The position numbers and the translations under genes are program-made. The notes beneath the pieces are model-generated. The model saw only the letters and a list, made by a program, of their open reading frames with translations, was not told the origin of the DNA and searched no databases. This document shows, piece after piece, positions 17,806 to 25,983 of a stretch of DNA of 55,225 bases. This DNA comes from GCA-2728135 sp002728135 (GTDB lineage: Bacteria > Pseudomonadota > Alphaproteobacteria > UBA828). The DNA lies in NCBI GenBank assembly GCA_963997635.1, contig CAXEND010000015.1:1-55225 (forward strand). The letters are read 5' to 3'. Position 1 is the first letter of the stretch, and every line of letters begins with the position of its first letter.

Positions 17806-18672
17806 TTATATTTTTGACAATGATGTATATGTTTCTGGCCGTCTATCTCTATAAAACTGCCAAACTTCTCGCGATTCCCTAATTTGTGCTAGATCTAAAT
17901 CAGCAATTATTAATGCATCATTATCTTTTGGACCTTCAGATAATATTTCCCCACGTGGATTTGTAAAATAACTGGTTCCATAGAATGTACCTACATTCCA
18001 AGGAGCTTCAAGCCCAACACGGTTGATTGTACCAACAAATACTCCATTTGCTACTGCTGCAGCGGGCTGTTCTAATTTCCAAATGTGATCGCTTAGACCA
18101 GTAGTAGTTGCAGATGGGTTTATGATGACTTCTGCACCATTTAATGCCAACTCCCTCCAACCTTCGGGAAAATGACGATCATAACATATATAGACACCCA
18201 CCTTACAATATGCTGTATCAAAAACAGGATAACCTAAGTTCCCAGGTTTGAAGAAGAGCTTTTCATTATATCCAACAATCTGAGGAATGTGGACTTTTCT
18301 AAATGATCCGAGATAACTACCATCAGCATCAATAACAGCTGCAGAATTGTAATATACTCCGGGCATAGTTTGCTCATAAATAGGAGCAACTATTACCATC
18401 TCATATTTTTTGGCGAGTTCGCGAATAGCCGAAATCGTGGGTCCATCTGGTATTTTTTCAGCAGTTCCATACCAGCTTGTATCTTCTGATGCTGGAAAAT
18501 AAGGTGCATTAAAAAATTCCTGCATACCCAAAACTTGAACACCCTTATCTGCTGCATTAGATATAAGCTCAGCGTGTGCATCGATCATATTTTGTCTGAT
18601 TATGTTTGGTGAGTCGGTCCCAACATTTCCTTTTAGACTCATCTGAATAAGACCTGCTTTTATTTTTACCAT
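17806..18672 (-). CDS. Nitrilase-superfamily N-carbamoyl amidohydrolase (beta-ureidopropionase / D-carbamoylase-like)
   Basis: A 288-aa carbon-nitrogen hydrolase with the catalytic triad Glu52 (LGMQEFFNAPYF), Lys126 (SFRKVHIPQIVG) and Cys163 (VYICYDRHFPEGWREL). The RHFPEGWREL block is characteristic of beta-ureidopropionase and N-carbamoylputrescine or N-carbamoyl-D-amino-acid amidohydrolases, which release CO2 and NH3 from a carbamoyl group. The frame extends ten codons upstream, but GGGAGT sits 8 nt before the ATG at 18672, and the protein then starts VKIKAGLIQMS as in relatives. It is the first of a minus-strand set with the aminotransferase, luciferase-like enzyme and M20 carbamoylase. 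Confidence 0.9.
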   Translation of the reverse strand: MVKIKAGLIQMSLKGNVGTDSPNIIRQNMIDAHAELISNAADKGVQVLGMQEFFNAPYFPASEDTSWYGTAEKIPDGPTISAIRELAKKYEMVIVAPIYEQTMPGVYYNSAAVIDADGSYLGSFRKVHIPQIVGYNEKLFFKPGNLGYPVFDTAYCKVGVYICYDRHFPEGWRELALNGAEVIINPSATTTGLSDHIWKLEQPAAAVANGVFVGTINRVGLEAPWNVGTFYGTSYFTNPRGEILSEGPKDNDALIIADLDLAQIRESREVWQFYRDRRPETYTSLSKI

Positions 18673-18804
18673 AAAAATTACTCCCAAAAAAATTAAAGAC
18701 AAAAATTGTCGTAAATCAATCAGAATTAATTAAGCACTCGTTTTTCATATACATTAAAAAAAAAATAAAGCCAAAAATATTATGTATAAAAAGAGCATAT
18801 CTAA

Positions 18805-20913
18805 TCACGATTTTTTAATCATTCCAAATGTTTTTAGGAAGAATGAGTAGGTTAGAGCTATTTCCTCTAGACGTTTAAACCGGCCTGATGAGCCACCATG
18901 TCCTGCTTTCATATTTGTTCTAAGAAGAATATCATTGCATCCGATATTATTGGCTCTGAGCTTTGCTACCCACTTTGCTGGTTCCCAGTAAGTTACTCTT
19001 GGGTCACTTAGCCCCCCAGTTGCCAAAATATGAGGATAATGATTTTTTTGAATATTATCGTAAGGGCTATATGAACTAATATGATCAAAAGCTTTTAAAT
19101 TCGTCTTAGGGTTACCCCATTCAGTCCATTCTGGTGGGGTTAGCGGAAGTGACTCATCATACATTGTATTAAGAACATCAACAAATGGGACCTCTGCAAC
19201 TGCAGATTTAAATAGATCTGGTCGTAGATTTACAGTTGCACCAATAAGCATTCCACCTGCACTTCTGCCTAAAATTCCAATCATTTTAGGTGAGGTATAT
19301 CCATTTTCACATAAGTATTCTGCAGATGATATAAAGTCTGTGAAGGTATTTTGTTTGTAATTGAGTTTGCCCTGCATATACCACTCAAGTCCTAAATCAG
19401 ACCCGCCTCTTACATGTGCAATAGCCCAAGTAAATCCTCTATCTATTAGGCTAAACCTATGAACAGAAAAATCTGCAGGAATTATTGTGCCATAAGCTCC
19501 ATATCCATATAGTATGAGAGGTTTTGGATTATCTTCACCAAGATCCTGCCTATATATTAGTGAAATAGGGATTTTATTACCATCACTTGCACTCGCAAAA
19601 ACTCTTTTTACTGTATAATTATCAGGTTGATGCCCTGATGGAACTGACTGCTGTCTTACAACTTTATTTTTATGATTGTATATGTCGTGATCAATGATTT
19701 GCAATGGCTTTGCAAGACTACTGTAACTATATCTTAAAATATTTGTTTTAAACTGTGAGTTTTCTGAAAGCTGGACATCATATGTTGCATCATTTGGAAA
19801 GGTAATTATTCTCTCATTGTTATTATCAATATTCTTTATGACTATTCTTGCCAATCCTGATTGTCTTTCGAGCCAAACTAAATAATCTTTAAAGGCTATT
19901 ACCTGTTCAATTGTACGTCCTTTTTTGTGTTGGACAATATCTACCCAATGACTAATTAGTGAACCGTTCAAGGGTGCAACTACTATTTTATAGTCAATTG
20001 CACCATCTAAATTAGTCCTGATAAATAAATTGCTATTATTTATAGTAACATCATAATCATGCCCATTGCTTCTAGGTAAAATGATTGTTGGATTTGAACT
20101 AGGAGTTTCAAGACAAAGTAAATGGGACTCAGATGTAAGATTGTGACCTCTTACTACAATTACTGCAAAACGACTATTTTCAGATTTTTTTATATTCACA
20201 AAAAATTCAGGATTTGTTTCAAGATAAACTATTCGGTCAGACCCTGATTCTTGGCCCAAAGTATGTTCGTAAATTGCAGATGGTCTAAGGTTTTGATCTA
20301 TTTTTATATAGTAAAAACGTTTACTGTCAGATGTCCAAATTACTGGCCCTTGTGCCTGGTGAATCCTGTCATTTAATAGTTTCTTTGATTTTGTATCTAG
20401 GATTTTTATTGAATATTCTTCTGATCCTTTTGTATCTTCAGCCCAAGAGAAAAATCTGTGATCCGGGCTATGACTGGTAGAATGTATATTATAGAATTGA
20501 TATTTTTTACTTTCTACTTCGGCATCCAAAAGTATTTCTATAGAGTCTAAAAAATTTATTTTTTTTCGGATAAATTTAGCGTATTCAGCACCTTCGTTAT
20601 ACATTTCAAGATAAGCAAAATTTTCGTCAAAGCGTGGTGCACTTTCGTAGTTTGTTTCAAGCCTTTTCCCAAGTTCCAGAATAAGCTCTCTACGTATTTT
20701 ATCAGCTGGTGCAAGTATGGAATCACACCAGTTATTTTCATCTTCAAGAAATTTATATATTTCCTTCGGCAAGAGTTCAGGGTTTTTTATTACAGATTGC
20801 CAGTTTTTTGCCCTAAGCCAATGATAATCGTCAATGCTTGGATATCCATGTCTAACTAATTTAGTTGGTTCTTTTTTTGCTATAGGGGGCTCTGACTGCT
20901 TCGGTTTAGGCAT
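18805..20913 (-). CDS. ptrB: Oligopeptidase B (S9A prolyl oligopeptidase family)
   Basis: A 702-aa serine peptidase that cleaves short peptides after basic residues. The N-terminal part begins PPIAKKEPTKLVRHGYPSID and is followed by the beta-propeller (about 80-410). The alpha/beta-hydrolase domain carries Ser551 in GRSAGGMLIGATVN, Asp637 in GGLSDPRV and His672 in KAGHGGSSGRF. NPKPLILYGYGAYG marks the oxyanion region. No signal peptide is seen, so it is probably cytoplasmic. AGGGA is upstream of the ATG. It is separated from the nitrilase gene by 132 bp of AT-rich sequence, so I do not assume one operon. Confidence 0.93.
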   Translation of the reverse strand: MPKPKQSEPPIAKKEPTKLVRHGYPSIDDYHWLRAKNWQSVIKNPELLPKEIYKFLEDENNWCDSILAPADKIRRELILELGKRLETNYESAPRFDENFAYLEMYNEGAEYAKFIRKKINFLDSIEILLDAEVESKKYQFYNIHSTSHSPDHRFFSWAEDTKGSEEYSIKILDTKSKKLLNDRIHQAQGPVIWTSDSKRFYYIKIDQNLRPSAIYEHTLGQESGSDRIVYLETNPEFFVNIKKSENSRFAVIVVRGHNLTSESHLLCLETPSSNPTIILPRSNGHDYDVTINNSNLFIRTNLDGAIDYKIVVAPLNGSLISHWVDIVQHKKGRTIEQVIAFKDYLVWLERQSGLARIVIKNIDNNNERIITFPNDATYDVQLSENSQFKTNILRYSYSSLAKPLQIIDHDIYNHKNKVVRQQSVPSGHQPDNYTVKRVFASASDGNKIPISLIYRQDLGEDNPKPLILYGYGAYGTIIPADFSVHRFSLIDRGFTWAIAHVRGGSDLGLEWYMQGKLNYKQNTFTDFISSAEYLCENGYTSPKMIGILGRSAGGMLIGATVNLRPDLFKSAVAEVPFVDVLNTMYDESLPLTPPEWTEWGNPKTNLKAFDHISSYSPYDNIQKNHYPHILATGGLSDPRVTYWEPAKWVAKLRANNIGCNDILLRTNMKAGHGGSSGRFKRLEEIALTYSFFLKTFGMIKKS

Positions 20914-20999
20914 TAGTTGAAGTCCCTAAAATTCGGTTTCTGATGAAAACTACATTTGTTTTTTTAAAGGAATAAAATCATAGTAGTTTAAATCAAAAA

Positions 21000-22499
21000 T
21001 TATGACATCATCGGGAAACTAAGGTCTACACCGGAACGAATACCAGTTGGCCAACGTGAGGTTACAGTTTTCAGTTTGGTGAAAAATCGTACACCTTCAA
21101 GTCCATGCATATGGTGATCACCAAAAATAGATCTCTTCCAACCTCCAAAGCTGTGATAGGATACTGGCACTGGTATGGGTACGTTTATTCCAACCATTCC
21201 AATATTAATATTATTTGCGAATTCTCTTGCTGCATCCCCATCTCTTGTAAATATTGCTGTTCCATTACCAAATTCGTGTTCATTAACCATTTTTACTGCA
21301 GTATCATAATTTGGGGCACGTACAACAGAAAGAACTGGCCCGAAAATTTCTTCTTTATAAATACGCATCTCTGGTGTGACATTATCAAATAAAGTAGGCC
21401 CAAAGTAATAACCTTTTTCATAGCCCTGTAGGCTAAGGTTTCTCCCGTCAATAACTAATTCTGCTCCTTCCTGTATACCTAGATCGACATAATCATGAAC
21501 TTTTTTAAGATGACTATTTGTTACAAGTGGGCCCATCTCTGAGTCAGGATCTGTTCCTGGACCAACTTTAATTTTCTGAATTTTTGGTTTAAGTGATTCT
21601 ATAAGTGCATCCCCAACTTTATCTCCTACAGCTACTGCAACAGAAACAGCCATACATCGTTCACCTGCAGATCCGTATGCTGCTCCAACTAATGAATCTG
21701 TTACCATTTCAAGGTCAGCATCTGGCATGATAACAGCATGATTTTTTGCTCCACCTAAAGCTTGAACGCGTTTACCTGTAGCAGTTCCTTCTTTATAGAT
21801 ATATTCAGCTATTGGTGTAGAGCCTACGAAACTAATGGCTTTTATTCCAGGGTGTTGAATTAATGAGTCCACTGCTACCTTATCTCCATGTAGTACATTA
21901 AATACTCCATCAGGGCAGCCCGCTTCCTTCATTAACTCCGCAAGAAGGTTTGCTGCTGATGGATCTTTTTCAGATGGTTTTAAAATGAAGGTGTTGCCAC
22001 AGCCAATAGCTATTGGGAACATCCACATAGGAACCATTGCAGGAAAATTGAACGGTGTTATGCCCGCAACAACGCCTAGAGGCTGGCGAGAAGAAAAACT
22101 ATCAATTCCTGTGCCAACTTCCTCTGTAAAATCACCCTTTAAGAGATTCGGAATTCCACATGCAAACTCAACTACCTCAAGTCCTCTGGTTACTGACCCA
22201 ACAGCATCAGATAGAACTTTGCCGTGTTCCTGAGTAACTAGCTTTGCTAGCTCATTTATGTTGGCCTCTACAAGTTCTTTGAACTTGAAGATAACACGTG
22301 CTCTGCGAGCTGGAGGTGTTTTAGCCCATTCTGGCCAAGCTTCATTTGCTTTAAGAACTGTTTCATTGACAAGATTTTTGTCTGCGAAGGGTACGATGCC
22401 AATTTTTTCACCTGTAGCAGGATTAAAAATATTACCAGATCGCTTAATATTAGAATTTATAGGGACCCCATTAACCCAGTGATTAGCAGTATAGCTCAT
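21000..22499 (-). CDS. mmsA: CoA-acylating methylmalonate/malonate-semialdehyde dehydrogenase
   Basis: A 499-aa aldehyde dehydrogenase converting methylmalonate semialdehyde to propionyl-CoA and malonate semialdehyde to acetyl-CoA. The catalytic Cys282 lies in YGSAGERCMAVSVAV. The general-base glutamate of ordinary ALDHs is absent at ALGGAKNHAV, as is usual for MmsA, consistent with CoA rather than water attack. GITPFNFPAMVPMWMFP is diagnostic. It follows alanine dehydrogenase on the same strand with 51 nt between. In this context it would finish breakdown of beta-alanine or 3-aminoisobutyrate from pyrimidines, or of valine. Confidence 0.95.
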   Translation of the reverse strand: MSYTANHWVNGVPINSNIKRSGNIFNPATGEKIGIVPFADKNLVNETVLKANEAWPEWAKTPPARRARVIFKFKELVEANINELAKLVTQEHGKVLSDAVGSVTRGLEVVEFACGIPNLLKGDFTEEVGTGIDSFSSRQPLGVVAGITPFNFPAMVPMWMFPIAIGCGNTFILKPSEKDPSAANLLAELMKEAGCPDGVFNVLHGDKVAVDSLIQHPGIKAISFVGSTPIAEYIYKEGTATGKRVQALGGAKNHAVIMPDADLEMVTDSLVGAAYGSAGERCMAVSVAVAVGDKVGDALIESLKPKIQKIKVGPGTDPDSEMGPLVTNSHLKKVHDYVDLGIQEGAELVIDGRNLSLQGYEKGYYFGPTLFDNVTPEMRIYKEEIFGPVLSVVRAPNYDTAVKMVNEHEFGNGTAIFTRDGDAAREFANNINIGMVGINVPIPVPVSYHSFGGWKRSIFGDHHMHGLEGVRFFTKLKTVTSRWPTGIRSGVDLSFPMMS

Positions 22500-22550
22500 A
22501 ATTTATCTCATTATTTATTTTTGCTTGTTATATATTTATATACCTAATTC

Positions 22551-23669
22551 TTAATCGTTAAGTACATCGTCAGCTGAGATGTATGGATAATTTAGATCAT
22601 TTGCTACGGCTTCAAACACAACTTTACCACGATAGATATTCAAACCATTTTTTAAGTGTTTATCCTCAAGAAGAGCAGATTTATGACCCATGTTTGCAAG
22701 TTTAGTTATAAAGGGCAGTGTCGCATTTGATAGTGCTAGTGTTGATGTACGTGCTACTGCTCCAGGCATATTTGCGACACAGTAATGTATTATTCCGTTA
22801 ACTTCATAGGTTGGTTCCGCATGAGTAGTTGGTTTGCTTGTTTCAAAACATCCCCCTTGATCAATAGCTACATCAACAATAACAGACTGTTTTCTCATCT
22901 TTTTCAACATAGTTTCAGTCACTAATTTTGGGGCAGCAGCTCCAGCAATTAAAACTGCACCAATTACTAGATCTGAACTATAAACAGCGTCTTGTACGGC
23001 TTGTTTTGTGGAATATAGAGTTTTTGCACTTGCCCCAAAGAACTCTTCTAGTTGCCTCAATCTGTTAAGAGAACGATCAAAGATTCTTACATTAGCACCC
23101 ATACCAACGGCCATACGAGCAGCATGAGTTCCAACTACTCCACCTCCTAAGATAGTTATATCTGCGGGAGGCACTCCAGGAACACCCCCGATAAGTACAC
23201 CACGTCCCCCCTGATTTTTTTCGAGGCAATGTGCACCAGCTTGAATAGACATTCTGCCAGCAACTTCACTCATTGGGGCTAGGAGTGGTAGCCCATTTTT
23301 ATCATCTGTGACCGTTTCATAGGCTATAGCTATACAGCCTGAGTCAATTAGTGCTTTTGTCTGTTTAGGGTCTGGAGCAAGATGTAAATATGTAAATAAG
23401 ACCTGCCCCTCTTTTAGTAAGGCACATTCTTGAGGTTGAGGCTCTTTAACCTTAACGATCATATCTGCTCTAGAGAAAATTTCTTCCACGTTATCAATAA
23501 TTTTTGCACCTGCATCAATATATTCTTGGTTTGGCATGCCAATTGCTGCTCCAGCATCACTTTCAACTAAAATTTCGTGACCATTTAAAAAAAGTTCAGC
23601 AACTCCTGCTGGAGGTATACCCACTCTATACTCATGGACTTTAATTTCTTTTGGGACTCCAATGATCAT
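22551..23669 (-). CDS. ald: Alanine dehydrogenase
   Basis: A 372-aa NAD-dependent enzyme interconverting alanine with pyruvate and ammonia. Substrate and catalytic residues fall at the positions known for the family: Arg15 (YRVGIPP), Lys75 (VKVKEP) and His96 (YLHLAPD). ITILGGGVVGTHAARMAVG is the NAD-binding loop. GGGGAG precedes the ATG. Next to mmsA it can recycle alanine formed by a pyruvate-linked aminotransferase, releasing ammonia, so the pair can support beta-alanine or ureide catabolism. Its upstream gap of 186 bp after the barrel gene is AT-rich and may hold its promoter. Confidence 0.96.
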   Translation of the reverse strand: MIIGVPKEIKVHEYRVGIPPAGVAELFLNGHEILVESDAGAAIGMPNQEYIDAGAKIIDNVEEIFSRADMIVKVKEPQPQECALLKEGQVLFTYLHLAPDPKQTKALIDSGCIAIAYETVTDDKNGLPLLAPMSEVAGRMSIQAGAHCLEKNQGGRGVLIGGVPGVPPADITILGGGVVGTHAARMAVGMGANVRIFDRSLNRLRQLEEFFGASAKTLYSTKQAVQDAVYSSDLVIGAVLIAGAAAPKLVTETMLKKMRKQSVIVDVAIDQGGCFETSKPTTHAEPTYEVNGIIHYCVANMPGAVARTSTLALSNATLPFITKLANMGHKSALLEDKHLKNGLNIYRGKVVFEAVANDLNYPYISADDVLND

Positions 23670-23855
23670 TTATTTTTCTCCCCAACAAGATATTTTAGAA
23701 ATTAATATAATTGTTACCTACATAAATCTTTGATTTGTCTCTATCAGCACCAGCTTTTTATATCAATCGCTGATTTTAATATAGATGCCAAAATTTTACA
23801 TATATAGTTTAGTATCTCTATATTAGTAAGTGAATGGAAAAATTTTTTCAGATTA

Positions 23856-25172
23856 TTAAAAGCTGTAGTTTAATTTAAGTTCAACATAATTATCACGTCT
23901 TATCGGGAATTGCAGGTCTCTAGGGGTTATATTTGAAAAAAATGTTGTACTTAAATCTAAAGACCATTGATCATTGATTCTTCTGCCTATTTCTAAGGCA
24001 AAAGAACGGGATGATTCGTCAAGGTCCTGCATAACACCTAAAAATAACTCAGTATTTTTTATATCATTGATCGCAAGTCGTATTCCTGTGAATAAATCAT
24101 TCTCGAATGGAGAAAGGCTCTGTTTCCCTCGGGAATCCCAGAGCATTTCTATTATTAGCCCTAATTCGATTCTTGTTTTAAATAATTCATATATTGTATA
24201 TTCAAAACCACCTACTAATGCAGCATAATCCTGTTCTATTGATTCGCGGTTTTTTTCTCCATCACGCCAATAACCTTCAAATTTTAATAGCCACGATTCT
24301 ATAGTTGCTTGAGTATCAAAACTATATTGACGTATTTGTTCGTAAAATGGAACCAGTACGACTGAGCCGTTTCTATCAAAACCTAGAATTAAGTTAGGAG
24401 ATCTACTTGTGCCATCAAATATAGATAATCCAATATCAAAAAATTCAAAAGTATTTGAATACCTCATTGCAAAATCAATATGTTGTCTCCCAGCGGCACT
24501 CTCATAAGTTGTTTGATCTTGGTCAACTACTAAGTTTTCTCGTAACCTTGATCTTTGTCCTAAAAAAGTTTTATCACGAAAGTAAGGCAATAAAAAAATT
24601 TCAATATTTCCAAAATTACTTGCCCATGTGCCATGGAACATGGGTTGACCAAGTTTTTCTTCTAAATTTGGATCTTCAACACCATCATTTTGATTGATTA
24701 TGTCTACTAGATGAATTGATTCTGTTACACCCCAGAAAACCTTATCAAAACCAATACGTATTTCCCACTGACTGGACTCAAATTCACCGTAAAATAATGC
24801 ATAAGCTTCTCTTAAATCCCAGTGTGTTCTGCGGGGGTCAGTTTGATCAAGCCGAAAGAATGGTGAAAATGTAAATGAATTTCCTGAGAGATTTTCTAGG
24901 TATACTTCTGGCTCTAAAGCCATAGAAAGGTTATTTTTTTGCTGTATTTCATTATCAGGGCCTTTAAAAAAATAACGACTGTCGAGGCTAAGCTTTCCCG
25001 ATATATCGGTATATGTAATTTCTGCTTTAGAGATATTTGAGATAAGTAAAAATAAACAAAACACCACTCCAAACAAAGACAAAATACAGACTCTGGATAT
25101 AAAACAATTGTAGTTCTTACAATTAATAGATAACCAAAAAATATTTTTCATAACTATAGTTTTATCATGCAT
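23856..25172 (-). CDS. Outer-membrane beta-barrel protein of an MMPL/LolA-like export operon (DUF1302-like)
   Basis: About 438 aa. It begins MHDKTIVMKNIFWLSINCK and has a hydrophobic stretch (VCILSLFGVVFCLFLLIS) ending near SKAE, a probable signal peptide. The mature part alternates polar and aromatic residues as in barrel strands and ends LKLNYSF, a C-terminal phenylalanine signal for BAM insertion. FDKVFWGVTESIHLVDIINQ resembles DUF1302-type barrels. The frame is open to 25238, but that overlaps the upstream gene. ATG at 25172 is just past its stop; ATG at 25151 is an alternative. It is last in the three-gene operon and may be the outer-membrane acceptor for lipid or hydrophobic cargo (inference). 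Confidence 0.78.
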   Translation of the reverse strand: MHDKTIVMKNIFWLSINCKNYNCFISRVCILSLFGVVFCLFLLISNISKAEITYTDISGKLSLDSRYFFKGPDNEIQQKNNLSMALEPEVYLENLSGNSFTFSPFFRLDQTDPRRTHWDLREAYALFYGEFESSQWEIRIGFDKVFWGVTESIHLVDIINQNDGVEDPNLEEKLGQPMFHGTWASNFGNIEIFLLPYFRDKTFLGQRSRLRENLVVDQDQTTYESAAGRQHIDFAMRYSNTFEFFDIGLSIFDGTSRSPNLILGFDRNGSVVLVPFYEQIRQYSFDTQATIESWLLKFEGYWRDGEKNRESIEQDYAALVGGFEYTIYELFKTRIELGLIIEMLWDSRGKQSLSPFENDLFTGIRLAINDIKNTELFLGVMQDLDESSRSFALEIGRRINDQWSLDLSTTFFSNITPRDLQFPIRRDNYVELKLNYSF

Positions 25173-25173
25173 C

Positions 25174-25983
25174 TTAGCGAGCGCGCTTAAGCCCAATTGT
25201 TGTAAAGTGACTCTTTGGTATACGCGTTTCAAAATCATAATCTTGCCACTTAAGTAGAGTTGTTTTTCCAGTTAAATGATTCTCCATAAACATACTATCT
25301 GGCCGCCAAAACTTGCCTTTGAATAGTTTGTATCCGCTAGTAATTAGTGTTTTAAAATGAGAATTTTTTAAATCGTAGTATTTAACCTTCCAAGTACGGT
25401 ATTGATCAATATCTATCCATGCTATTTGACGTTTGTATCCAGATTTTTTATCCTTAGGTATGCTTTCTAGAACGTTACATATTTTATTATTGCAAGATTC
25501 CTCCCCAAGAAATCTATATGAGAATTTTTCAAGCTCTCTACTTACCATATCTTCATAAGCAAATTCACTTCCCATAAAAGAGCCAGCTTTATTTGATGAG
25601 CTAATGCGTTTTACACGTTTAAGGGCAGGCAGATATAGCCATTGTTCATCATCTTCAGTAGAATGAGAGTGTGTTAATAGTGCTGTGCCTTTTACATCTT
25701 TAGGGCTATCAAATACTATAAGGCTTTTATCTCCATCCTCTTTGCCTTCTAAAACCTTTATAGACATCTCACGATTACTTTCTTGACCATGCTTGTTTTT
25801 AAGAATCATCGTTTGTTTGGCTGCGTAATGACCAAAACCTTTATCCCTTAAGCTAATTTCTTTTGCGATTTTGTATCCAATGATTCCGGGCTCTTCAGAT
25901 TTAACCAAAGGTGAAATGTAAGTAAATAAAAGGATTACCGACGCTATTATAACAATTCTTTTTGGTATGGAGAAAACAATCAT
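25174..25983 (-). CDS. Periplasmic LolA-like lipoprotein-sorting-family protein
   Basis: A 269-aa secreted protein with a signal peptide (KRIVIIASVILLFTYISPLV then KSEE). The mature region matches the LolA-like fold family annotated as outer-membrane lipoprotein-sorting protein, with SLIVFDSPKDVKGTALLTH, EDDEQWLYLPALKRVKRISS and GSFMGSEFAYEDM. The family presents a half-barrel with a hydrophobic cavity for lipid. Its ATG overlaps the stop of the MMPL gene (ATGA), so the two are translationally coupled. It could carry cargo across the periplasm between the permease and the barrel. No biochemical role is established for this subfamily as far as I know. Confidence 0.85.
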   Translation of the reverse strand: MIVFSIPKRIVIIASVILLFTYISPLVKSEEPGIIGYKIAKEISLRDKGFGHYAAKQTMILKNKHGQESNREMSIKVLEGKEDGDKSLIVFDSPKDVKGTALLTHSHSTEDDEQWLYLPALKRVKRISSSNKAGSFMGSEFAYEDMVSRELEKFSYRFLGEESCNNKICNVLESIPKDKKSGYKRQIAWIDIDQYRTWKVKYYDLKNSHFKTLITSGYKLFKGKFWRPDSMFMENHLTGKTTLLKWQDYDFETRIPKSHFTTIGLKRAR

